Origin: Uloborus plumipes
Lineage: Eukaryota; Arthropoda; Arachnida; Araneae; Uloboridae
Length of the DNA: 64,000 nt
Direction of reading: 5' to 3'
Assembly: GCA_038373865.1 (NCBI GenBank)
Contig: JAXGGA010001114.1
Span: forward strand, 62,001 to 126,000
Shown: positions 1 through 9,950 of the stretch, in pieces
Layout: the number at the start of each line of letters is the position of its first letter
Position numbering within the stretch: position 1 is the first letter of the stretch
Translations under genes and position numbers: made by a program
Notes under the pieces: model-generated
Databases searched by the model: none
Told to the model about the DNA's origin: nothing
The model's input: the letters and a program-made list of their open reading frames with translations, nothing else

Positions 1-1026
1 GGGCCTGTGTGTTACATTTAAATAAGTTAGAAGCAAGAACAATTTTTTTGTTGTTCCCACTTGTTTTTTTTTTTTTGTTCCAAACTCTAACTTCCCTTCA
101 AAAGCCGAGGAATAACATATCGTACTTGAAAGTTAACGTACTGGCAACAGTTGAGTGCCTGTAAGTAACCTAAGGCTAAATAAGAACTACTAAGGATAAG
201 TAAGGAGGAATGGGGATTAAAAAGGATAAGTAAGGAGAAAAACTACGAAGGCACGTCCCAATCATTGTGAATAAAACGATGATAGTGGATTATGCGCAAA
301 AGATAAGCGCAACAAGTCTGTTAATTACACTACGTAATTAATGCTTTCCGCACCTGCAAAAGAAAGTATCAAGAGGAGAGAAGATACCCAAATGCAATCT
401 GATGGACATCGCATAAGCTATGGATTCCTTTAGGGCTTGTTTTACTGCTTCATATTTTCATTCGTGTCCTTCATAACCAATATTTATCTTCAAAGCCTTA
501 ATGAATCTTCTATGTTTCTTGGTTAACAAATGGAAGGCCTTGGAGAAAACAAATAAGTTGAAATTAAACTAAAGGGAGTATTCTCAGTGGATATATTGTC
601 TCTCTGTTTACTATTTCGTCTGATGCTTAGGAACAACTGCGAAATACGCACTCGAAATTCACCTCGTACTTTTTGCACAAGTTTTGTTTTATTTCAATTG
701 AGTGAACCGTGGAGTATGTAGTAACGCTTTGGAGTCCAACTCCCACATACAAATGCTTCAGACTATCTCGTTAAATTCCATTTTTTAAATGTTATTCATA
801 GTCATTTTATAAATAAAAAAATGCATTCTGATACATTCTTTAGCATTATATATTTTTAAAATTTTCCATTTTTTTTTTTTCAAATAAGTTTTCTCTATGG
901 TAAAACTGAAAAGCAGGTCGAAAATAAAATATCAGCTAATTCTTTAGTTATTAAAAAATACTCTGAAACTAAAAACCACTGTCAGGTGTCAGGCGGGCAT
1001 GATCCTGAATGATAATCAAGATAAAA
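1..1026. other. Unannotated AT-rich DNA
   Basis: No coding signal, RNA gene or recognisable mobile element was seen. A short direct repeat of the form AAGGATAAGTAAGGAG occurs twice near 195-240. The stretch ends at the ATCT microsatellite. Confidence 0.5.
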
Positions 1027-1028
1027 AA

Positions 1029-1060
<32 letters not shown>

Positions 1061-1103
1061 CTATCTCTATCTATCTATCTCTATCTCTATCTCTATCTCT
1101 ATC

Positions 1104-1134
<31 letters not shown>

Positions 1135-1185
1135 CTATCTCTCTATCTCTCTATCGATCTATCTATATATCTATCTATCTATATA
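1027..1185. repeat. (ATCT)n / (ATCTCT)n microsatellite
   Basis: About 160 bp of interrupted ATCT and ATCTCT units. Translations across it are artificial Ser/Ile/Tyr/Leu repeats and are not genes. Confidence 0.97.
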
Positions 1186-1989
1186 CATCTGTGGCTTGGT
1201 TCTAAAAGGGCCAACGTCAATTTTTTCATTCTGTGTTATTTACATCAACAGTTTCCAATTTAGTAAAACCCTAATTCTACAGAGGCCAATGTCTAATATC
1301 AAACTAAAATTGGTTGTATGTCCATTATAATGTCAGCCAATGTCATATACACACTAGGGTGGAGCGAAAAAAAATGAATTTTTGATTTTCGTAAACGGGT
1401 ACCTTTCATTTACTGTGAATGAGGATAAGTAACAATTCTGTAAAATATTTCACTTCTGCGACGTCATCTTTAGTCTGCGCATTTGGCCTAAAGTTTTGAA
1501 ATTTTTGATTTTTTTTAGATTTTTCAAATTTTTTTAAAAAATATTTCAAATGATAAAACTAGTGACGGGTGGTTATTAAATGGAAGAAAAAGGTTTGAAA
1601 TATACAAGAAATTTTTTAAAACCATTTTAGATTATGATTTCAGTCTGCGCATTAGGCCCAAAGTTCATCAAATTTTCAGAAATTTCCGATATTTTCAATA
1701 TTGAGCAGAAATTTTATAATTCAATATTTCCTCTCAATATTTACTTAAAGTACCTTCAAAACATTTTCTTCATAATTTTGTTGTTTCTTTGAACTATTCA
1801 ACTCTTTGCTTGCTCATTGAAATTACCCAGGACTCACCACGAGGAAGTGGCCGCACTTTGGGTGCCACCCGCGCTCCCCTTGCTTCCAACCAATGAGAGC
1901 ATGAAGCCTAAGAAATGAGAGCCTAAGAAATGCAACCTTTTTACATTTCTTAGACAAGTCCGAAACAATAAATTGTTTATTTTAGTAGG

Positions 1990-2264
1990 AAATTGTTTGC
2001 ATTGGTTTTGATGGATGCACTACAAAGACAGGAAAATACAAAGGTGTAATACGGAAACTGGAAGAAAAACTTAAAAGACCTCTGCAATGGGACATTGCCA
2101 ATTACATTTGAATGAGCTTAATTTGCAGCATTTTTTGCAAAAGCTAGATGGACCTACCAGTGGACCAAAGCGATTTTTGGGTCAGTTGGACGAAGCTAAA
2201 CAACATGTTATACTTTCAAATCAGTTCAATATGAACCTATAGAATTTGTCATTGATCAGATTGA
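1990..2264 (+). pseudogene. Transposase pseudogene fragment 1 (D...NTG...CxLH core)
   Basis: From 2001 the + strand reads IGFDGCTTKTGKYKGVIRKL and runs on through KRPLQW. A frameshift near 2090 moves the reading frame, which then continues CQLHLNELNLQHFLQKLDGP and later SGPKRFLGQLDEAKQHV. From memory, this resembles the catalytic core of large uncharacterised arthropod transposases, in which an aspartate lies before an NTG motif, then an RPLQW motif, then a C-x-x-H motif. By analogy with hAT enzymes I infer that the D of the FDG motif is catalytic and that the C/H pair is structural. The fragment is cut at about 2264 by the first Helitron and resumes at 5541. It is clearly non-functional. Confidence 0.65.
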
Positions 2265-3928
2265 TCTCTACTAATAATAAAGCTGAAGGTGGTTCTGTCT
2301 GTCCTTCTGTCTGTCTGTTACGCGCGTAGCGCCAAAACCGTTCGGTCGATTTTCATGCCACTTGGCACAAAATTAGTTTGTAGCATGTAGTTTTGCACCT
2401 CGAAGCGATTTTTCGAAAATTCCATTTCGTTCTTTTTCTATTCGAATTCTTAGCGGAAATTCGATAAAATAGGGAAGAAATATTTCACACACATTTTCAA
2501 GTCTTATGTCATTCGAAAGCTTGGAATTTTCTGCACAAAATGAAGTTTTTTCGAAGTTTCTACGATCATCAGGAGAGCTGTAACAATTGTTTTTAGAATC
2601 CCGAAATTCAAGGCTTACCTTCAGTAAAGCAAGCCAAACGATTCTAAAATGGTTCAGCTCGATAATAAAATTTGTTTGAAAAGAGAGATGAAAAGAATTA
2701 TTTTATCAACGGAAATCAACTTTTCATGTTGTTACTATGGTTACGTGTTCATGCTTATTTTTGTTTCGTTCTTTTTCCAGGGTTGCCAGACGTAGTATTT
2801 TTGATTCTACGGTGGTATTTTTTCGGCCCAAATAAGGAGCGTAGTATTTTTCTGGCAACCCTGTTTCCAATATACTAATGACTTAATTAAAAGATTTGGC
2901 GGATTTTTTTTTTTCATTTTCATAGATTTCGCATTTCAGCAACATTGATTTTGGCAACGTTTGGAAACAGTAGTATTTGTAATATTTTTTTTAGAGGAGG
3001 TATAGTATTTTTTGTCCCAATTCTCTGGCAACCCTGTCTTTTTCCCGGTGAAGATGCTTTGGGACCCTGCTTGGCGCGTTTTCAAAAAGTCAACTACGCA
3101 AAATAGCTAGGGTTACCACGCTTGGCGCGCCTATCGTTCATTTAGCGAGAAAAGGGTACCTAAAGCACAGATTAACGAAATATCGTATCAATTTCGATAT
3201 TGCATCGTTTTTTTAAAGTGTTTCGTTTCGGAAAATGTATTGTTTTGTTTTTTAAGCTGGGAAAGAAAACTTTCTTCTTCTTTTAAACTTTGGTAAGATT
3301 TCTGTTGGTTTCTGTTATCAACAAAACTGTTCTTATTTTCTCTTTTGGCTTATTTTTGTCCATCTCCCTTGGGGTTGCATTCGAATGTTCTAAGGGGGTG
3401 TTTTACCCCATTTATTGGGTAAATCAGTGTTTTCAATGCAAGGTGATATGAATTGGTTAACAAAAGTGATATGAATTGGCGCGACCACTTGGCGATATAT
3501 CGCCAAGCTTTTGATCGCCAAATATTTGACGCCAAATTGGCGAAATTTTTTTTTTCTTTGATTTAGGTTCAATTTGGCGCTGTTGGCGATATTTTGCGAA
3601 AAATCCACTGAATGATGTTAAAAACGACGATCTTTAGGAGATTAATCATTGTAAAATATTTTTTTGCATTGTTTCGTAGCAAACTAGGGCTACAAATGTT
3701 TGAATTGTTATCTTGCTCACTCCAAGCACTATTTTAGCACTTAAGGCATCTACTAAGAAATTTACACGTAAAATTAAATAGTGTGGGGTCCATATCAGAT
3801 CTTTATATCACTTTGAAGGAATTATAGTTGAATAAAACTAAAATAGAGCATTTTTTCTGATATATCAATTATTTTACGAATGAACTTTTAATTTTATACC
3901 ACGGGCAAAGCCGTGCGGGTACCGCTAG
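2265..3928 (+). mobile_element. Non-autonomous Helitron, copy A of a tandem pair
   Basis: It starts TCTCTACTAATAATAAAGC directly after a host A. It ends with a hairpin CACGGGCAAAGCCGTG (about 3899-3914), then CGGGTACCGCTAG, followed by T. A TC start, a 3' hairpin about 10 nt before CTAG, and insertion between A and T are Helitron hallmarks. No Rep or helicase gene is present. The interior contains many TTGGCGA/TCGCCAA motifs around 3470-3600. Copy A has about 60 bp near 2780-2860 that copy B lacks. Confidence 0.85.
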
Positions 3929-5539
3929 TACTAATAATAAAGCTGAAAGTTTGTCTCTCTGTCTGTCTGTTACGCGCGTAGCGCCAAAACCGTTCGGTCG
4001 ATTTTCACGCCACTTGGCACAAAATTAGTTTGTAGCATGTAGTTTTGCACCTCGAAGCGATTTTTCGAAAATTCCATTTCGTTCTTTTTCTATTCGAATT
4101 CTTAGCGGAAATTCGATAAAATAGGGAAGAAATATTTCATACACATTTTCAAGTCTTATGTCATTCGAAAGCTTGAAATTTTCTGCACAAAATGAAGTTT
4201 TTTCGAAGTTTCTACGATCATCAGGAGAGCTGTAATAATTGATTTTAGAATCCCGAAATTCAAGGCTTACCTTCAGTAAAGCAAGCCAAACGATTCTAAA
4301 ATGGTTCAGCTCGATAATAAAATTTGTTTGAAAAGAAAGATGAAAATAATTATTTTATCAACGGAAATGAACTTTTCATGTTGTTACCATAGTTACGTGT
4401 TCATACCTATTTTTGTTTCGTTCTTCTTCCAGCGTCGCCAGACGTAGTATTTTTGATACTGTTTCCAATATACTAATGACTTAATTAAAAGATTTGGCGG
4501 ATTTTTTTTTTTTTTTCATTTTCATAGATTTCGCATTTCGGCAACATTGATTTTGGCAACGTTTGGAAACAGTATTACTTTGTAATATATTTTTTAGAGG
4601 AGGCGTAGTATTTTTTGTTTCAATTCTCTGGCAACCCTGTCTTTTCCGGGTGAAAATGCTTTGGGACATTACTTGGCGCGTTTTTGCGTGTCTCGCGGAA
4701 GTGAAAGCTCCGAGAGAAACTACGTAAAATAGCCAGGGTTACCACGCTTGGCGCGCCTATCGCCCATTTAGCGAGAAAAGGGTACCTAAAGCACAGATTA
4801 ACCAAATATCGTATGAATTGCGTTATTGCATTGTTCGTTTTGTTTTTAAAGCTAGGAAATAAAACTTTCTTCTTCTTTTAAACTTTGGTAAGATTTCTGT
4901 TGGTTTCTGTAAGCAACAAAATTGTTCTTATTTTCTCATTTGGCTTATTTTTGTACATCTTCCCTTGGGGTTGCATTCGAATGTTCCAAGGGGGTGTTTT
5001 ACCCCTTTTATGGAGTAAATCAGTGTTCATTTCAATGCAGACAAAAGTGATATGAATTGGCCCGACCACTTGGCAATATATCGCCAAGCTTTTGGTCGTC
5101 AAGCATTTGCCGCCAATTTGGCGACATATCACCAAGTTGGCGAAAAAAATTGCTTTCTTTTTATATTTGGACTCAATTTGGCGCTATTGGCAATATTTTG
5201 CGAAAAATCCACTGAATGATGTTAAAATCGGCGATATTTAAGAGATTAATCATTGTAAAACTTTTTTTTTTTTGCATTGTTTCACGGCAAACTAGAGATA
5301 TAAATGTTTGAATTGTTATCTTGCTCACTCCAAGCACTATTTTAGCACTTAAGGCATCTACTAAGAAATTTACCCATAAAATTAAGTAGCGTGGGGTCCA
5401 TACCAGATTTTTATATCATACTTTGAAGGAATTATAGTTGAATTACAACTAAAATAGAGCATTTCTTCTGCTATATCAATTATTTTACAAATGAAATTTT
5501 AATTTTATACCACGGGCAAAGCCGTGCGGGTACCGCTAG
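3929..5539 (+). mobile_element. Non-autonomous Helitron, copy B of a tandem pair
   Basis: It begins immediately at the CTAG|T junction of copy A (TACTAATAATAAAGCTGAAA) and lacks the first few bases of a free 5' end. It follows copy A closely along its length. It ends with the same hairpin and CGGGTACCGCTAG at 5539, followed by T. Both copies carry many small indels and substitutions relative to each other, so the duplication is not very recent. Confidence 0.85.
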
Positions 5540-5540
5540 T

Positions 5541-5892
5541 TGACAATAAAAATGCTTCAAGTACTGAGCAATTGTAACTTCATGAGATGAGCAGGGTAGT
5601 TTTGACTGGAAAAATATCCAAAAAATAATGAATCAGAAGTCCAAGAAAGCTTTCCCAAGGCAGATGTTGACTACAGAAACATAATCTTTAGACTATAATT
5701 TTTGAAAGAGTTTATAACTTTTGCGGTAAAAGTGTCCTTGCTCTTTTAGGATGAAGTGCAGACGTTACTAATTTAGCTATGAATTTGTGTGAGATTATAA
5801 AGATTATCTCTCCGGGAAAAAGCAGAAAATTGTATTCACATCTATTCAAAACAATGTATACTGTGCACCCAAGAAATATGCTGTAATCGATA
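5541..5892 (+). pseudogene. Transposase pseudogene fragment 2
   Basis: This segment lies between the tandem Helitrons and the third Helitron. Around 5556-5610 it reads SSTEQL, a stop, then LHEMSRVVLTGKIS. This resembles, from memory, the region after the C-x-x-H motif in the same arthropod transposase family (an LS.DQ.YL...A...G pattern). Stops and frameshifts are present. Its position between fragments 1 and 3 fits one gene broken by insertions. The identity of this piece alone is weak. Confidence 0.45.
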
Positions 5893-5929
5893 TCTATATA
5901 TATATATATATATATAAATGGATGGATGT

Positions 5930-8270
5930 GGGTGATTCTATTCTAACTGTGATTCTTTTGACAAAAAAAAATCAGATTTTAAATTTAAGCTTTCTCAATT
6001 TTTCGATGCATATTCAGTATCCAATTTACTGTCAAAATAAAAGCCTGCGAGGAATTTACTACAACTTCAACGCATCAAAAACGAGAAACAAATTTCAAAT
6101 TTTCCGTTCCACGGTACTGACTCATTTATCCACGGTACTGACATAATATAAATTTGGTAAACATTCTTTAGGAAAATCATTTAATACATTCTTGAGTTCT
6201 GTTACAACATTTAAAAATTCTTTTACATTGATTATTTACCGCATTAATAACTAATAATAACAACAATAACAATTAACTCTTATAATTGTTAGCAACTATT
6301 AACCGAAAAAAAATACTCTATTTATAGTATTTAACAAAAAACAAATTGTTTAAACTATGTTAAACTTATTAAAGTAATGTATCAAATGCATTCATAATAA
6401 TAAATAAATAATATTAAATTACATGAAGTATGAAGTATGATTTTTGGTTTTCATCGTTTAAATTTTTTTTTTAAATTCCTGTACGTAAATCTTTAATCGT
6501 AGCCTTCATATAACGCTTTGTTACTTGCTTTCCATTTATTTTTATTGAAGTTTTTTATCAGGAATTATCTTACTATTTTCTTCATAAAAATTTATCACCC
6601 GATCTTGAATAAATTTTTGATTCCTTTTTGCATTTTTTACATACTCCAGTGACTGATTACTCCTATGAACTCTTGAAGAAATAATAGCAGCAACATTTTT
6701 CCTAATGGCAGATATTTGTCGATATTTTTTAACAATTTTTCCGCTTATTGCTCAACCCAATATTTGCTTAAACTTAGAACTGTTTGAGTCTTGGTAGGAC
6801 GATTTTAGTTGCCTTACCATAACTTCATGAAGCATCAATGTTTTGCGAACTTTGGGGTTCACGTTTCGATCTTTTTACATTTTGTCAACTTTAGATTTAG
6901 GCGATGTGGATTCTGATTTTTTGTTTTTTTCACGTTGTAATTTTTTACGTAAGCTTTTGATTCTTGTTCGCAGTTTTTTATTATCTTCCGATAATTTTTG
7001 TTGCGTCTGAAACATTTATGTAGATTTTTTTGAATTCGTTTCCTTCCTACAGTAGCTTGCTTGGATTCAACATTATTATTTTCACCATTTTGCTTCGTTG
7101 TCAACTCAACATCTTCTTGTCGGGCCCGTGAGTTTTTTTATCCATAAATTTTGTTGTTTGCGACGAGCTCGCTGTTCTCGTTTTGATTTTTCTTGAATTG
7201 ACTTAAGTTTTCCTTCCTTTTTCCTTTTTTCATTTCTTGCTCGTTCATTCAGACAGTAATTTTCATAAGCTTTTGGATCATTGCGTATTTTTTCCCTCCT
7301 TACCTTTTCAGCAATTCGTTTTTGCTCCAACCGATGTTGTTTTACCTCTGCACTAACTTTATTTTTACGCTTGACTTTTGTTCTTGCAGATAATTGTGGA
7401 ATTCGGCAACTTATATCATTATTAGTATCAGGTACTTTTTTACTACGTAGTGTTGGAGCTATCTGCATAAAAAATATTGCAATTAATGATTAAAACAATT
7501 TTATTACTAATTTATAATTTTTTCACACGGTACTGACAGACACGGTACTGACATTTTCATTTAAAAAAATTACTGTACCTGTTTGGCTGTAGTTTTGTTA
7601 ATGTCGATTTATCGTGTAGTTTAGGTTAGTATTAAGTACAAATATCTGCAATTTCGGATAGGAAAAATCAATAGTTGTTAAATAAATCCATACCACGGTA
7701 CTGACAAGAAAATTTATGACATACCTTTTTCAAAATGGAAATCTAAAATGACACAACCTCTTTGCACTATTTAGTCATCTCTATGCTTGTAAATATTACT
7801 CAGGTGAAGTGATTTCAACATCGTTCACAAGGCGTTTCATAAATCTCAATGTAGACGGTGCTCGAGTCACACAAATGCAAATTTTAAAGAAACGTTAAAT
7901 TTCGGGGACAAGAGTTATTGAACCAGAACTCAATATTAACTTAATGTATTGACCAAAATACAGGTCGTTTCTTTTATTTCGATCATATACATTAGAATGT
8001 ATGAGGTAATTACTTCAAATTATTTATTGCGACCAAAAAAATTCAACATTTACAGAAAAACTCAAAAAAGAGACATGACACGGTACTGACATTTCGGTGA
8101 TATGTTGTAGGTTTTCTCTTAATGCAAGTTATATTATATAAAAAAATATGATGAAATGTGTTCCTAAACATCTAATAAACACAATCATCTCATTAATAGA
8201 TTATTAAATAATTAAAAGTGAGAATAAACAACATAGGACATAAAAAATCACAGTTAGAATAGAATCAGCC
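5930..8270. mobile_element. TIR transposon with six CACGGTACTGAC repeats
   Basis: The left end GGGTGATTCTATTCTAACTG is matched by an inverted right end (GGCTGATTCTATTCTAACTG when reversed), giving near-perfect TIRs of about 25 bp. Flanks of ATGT on both sides fit a 4-bp target duplication, but the site is repetitive, so this is uncertain. The motif CACGGTACTGAC occurs six times on the + strand, at 6110, 6131, 7526, 7541, 7694 and 8079. A minus-strand basic protein remnant lies in the middle. The superfamily was not recognised. Confidence 0.75.
6859..7468 (-). pseudogene. Basic Lys/Arg-rich protein remnant of the 5930-8270 element
   Basis: Two minus-strand open segments (7468-7106 and 7104-6859) join through a single frameshift near 7110-7130, giving about 200 residues. 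The first begins MQIAPTLRSKKVPDTNND. It is rich in R, K, E and Q, with motifs such as EKVRREKIRNDPKAYENY and NERARNEKRKKEGK, and is likely helical or coiled-coil. The second continues RARQEDVELTTKQNGE through KAYVKNYNVKKTK. From memory, this resembles N-terminal basic regions of uncharacterised proteins encoded by arthropod repeats. No catalytic DDE domain is visible, so the element is probably deleted for the enzyme core. I infer a DNA-binding role only from the charge. Confidence 0.45.
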
Positions 8271-8679
8271 ATGTATGTTTGTTCAAATCAAGTTTTCGTC
8301 GGATTTCCAACAAACTTTGCACAGAGGTTCTTTGATTCCTTAGAATTAACATCGGCTGGGGTTTTAAATTTAAAAAAAAATCAAAAAAGCCCAAAATTCA
8401 AATCTTTTGTCTCAAAATGGCCATTTTGTTTCAATTTTGAATAGATAGAGTAATAGAGATAAGACTTTAAGCATACAAATTGATAAATGTAACACATTTA
8501 AATAGGAGTATTTTCCAACAAAGATTACGATTAACAATGAATTATCAATTTAAGGCTCAACTATTTCCTTTTAGCATGAAATAAGTTTTTATAGTCCCAT
8601 GTGGATAGAATTCATTCAAATATTTTTTAAATCTATGTTGTATTAATAAGCACCTCGGCAACGCCGGGAAATAATCTAG

Positions 8680-9100
8680 TTAGTTCATAAGAGAGAGCAT
8701 ATAAATAAACTTGCTTTAAATCGTATTATTAATGCTCAATCTAGAAAACAAACAAGCAAACAAGTGAGAATGCTTCAGATCCCAAAAATAGATAAAAATC
8801 TATTTTCATACATTACATACATAAATCAAAAGTCAGTATACATCGATATGATTTCTTGTCATGATGTGGAAATTACAAAGCCACCTTTTACAGGTAATTT
8901 AACAACACAATATTTACAAAGATTATGGAAGCTGAGAATTTAAATATGATTTCTGAATGCGCTCTTTTTAAACTGCCATTCAAGACTCAATCAGTTGAAA
9001 GAGCTGTCAAATAGGTCACAAGCTCTTCAAAATTGGTATGTAATCACAGGAAAAGAAAAAGTTTAGTAAAAACGAGGATATCTGACAGAAATATTTGATC
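8680..9100 (+). pseudogene. Transposase pseudogene fragment 3 (C-terminal part)
   Basis: Translated pieces include MISCHDVEITKPPFTGNLTT (about 8848 onward) and LFKLPFKTQSVERAVK, a stop, then VTSSSKLVC (about 8966 onward). The second matches, by pattern, QFPFHTQAVERILKLASKAS in the element at 9951-12524, so the two elements carry related C-terminal domains. Together with fragments 1 and 2 this is one dead transposase gene whose middle received two Helitron insertions. Stops and indels are frequent. Confidence 0.6.
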
Positions 9101-9691
9101 AATTTACGACACAAAGGAACAATTTAACTGTGAAAGACGTATCTAAGAAATGTAAATACGTGCTCGCATTGGTTGGAAGGAAGGGTTCACGTGTAGGACT
9201 AGAAGTGCGGTCACCTCCTCGTGGTGACTCCTGGGTAGTTCCACATGAGCTAGCGAAGAGTTGCACAGTTCAAAGTAATAACAAAATGAATAAAACAGGT
9301 TTGAAGACACTTCAAGTGAATATTGAGAGGAAATACTGAGTTAAAAAATGTTGAAAATATCAGAAATTTTGGGAAATTTGATGAACTTTGAGCGTAATGC
9401 ACGAACTGAAATCATAATCTAAAATGGTTTTAAAAAATTCCTTGTATATTTCAAACCTTTTTCTTCCATTTAATAACCACCCGTCACTAGTTTTATCATT
9501 TGCAATATTTTTTAAAAAAATTTGAAAAATCTGAAAAAAATCAAAAATTTCAAAACTTTAGGCCAAATGCGCAGACTAAAGATGACGTCGCAAAAGTGAA
9601 ATATTTTACAGAATTGTTACTTATCCTCATTCACAGTAAATGAAAGGTACCCGTTTGCGAAAATCAAAAATTCATTTTTTTCGCTCCACCC

Positions 9692-9890
9692 TTAATACCA
9701 CACAATGTCATAATGATGTTACAAAAATAGTAAACAGGTTAAAAAAATTCATATGGATAAAATAATGTTTTCTTTACACTAACAATAAACAAATACCAAA
9801 AAATAATAATGGGAATCTTTAATATGAAGAAAGAAAGTTATAGCATTACTAAAAAATTAAGACCCTTTTAGAAACCAAGCCAAACAAATA
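9692..9890. other. Short unannotated spacer
   Basis: AT-rich DNA between two elements. Nothing was recognised. Confidence 0.4.
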
Positions 9891-9950
9891 TATAATATAT
9901 ATATATAATAATATATAATATAATATATATCATATATATATATTATATAT
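9891..9950. repeat. (AT)n microsatellite
   Basis: A run of AT/TA units with interruptions. It directly borders the truncated left end of the next element. Confidence 0.9.

Larger units (their letters stand above)
5893..8679 (+). mobile_element. Third Helitron, interrupted by a TIR element
   Basis: The 5' end begins TC at 5893 directly after A, then runs through a TA repeat into AAATGGATGGATG. The 3' end has a short hairpin (CTCGGCAACGCCGGG, about 8654-8668), then AAATAATCTAG at 8679, followed by T. Its own sequence without the insert at 5930-8270 is only about 450 bp. The joined flanks read naturally (ATGGATG then TATGTTTGTTC). It is non-autonomous. Confidence 0.75.
1357..9691. mobile_element. 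Large decayed DNA transposon with >500-bp inverted ends, host to nested insertions
   Basis: The left end reads TA then GGGTGGAGCGAAAAAAAATG. The right end is its inverse, ending CGCTCCACCC at 9691 and followed by TTA. The inverted arms match well over about 330 bp (1357-1690 against 9358-9691), and the match resumes further in (about 1812-1905 against 9157-9250). The interior carries three fragments of one transposase pseudogene, separated by Helitron insertions. Without these insertions the element would be about 3.9 kb. The target duplication is probably TA, but the right flank has one extra T. The superfamily is uncertain. The transposase core suggests a hAT-like DDE enzyme, although hAT elements normally make 8-bp duplications. 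Confidence 0.8.

Noticed and set aside
999..1263. Open frames rich in Ser, Ile, Tyr and Leu
   Set aside because: They are translations of the ATCT microsatellite.
1820..1910. GC-richer block possibly a coding exon
   Set aside because: It is repeated in inverse at 9157-9250 and belongs to the long inverted ends of the transposon.
9130..9339. 68-aa open frame
   Set aside because: It lies in the right inverted arm of the 1357-9691 element and is not part of the transposase frame.
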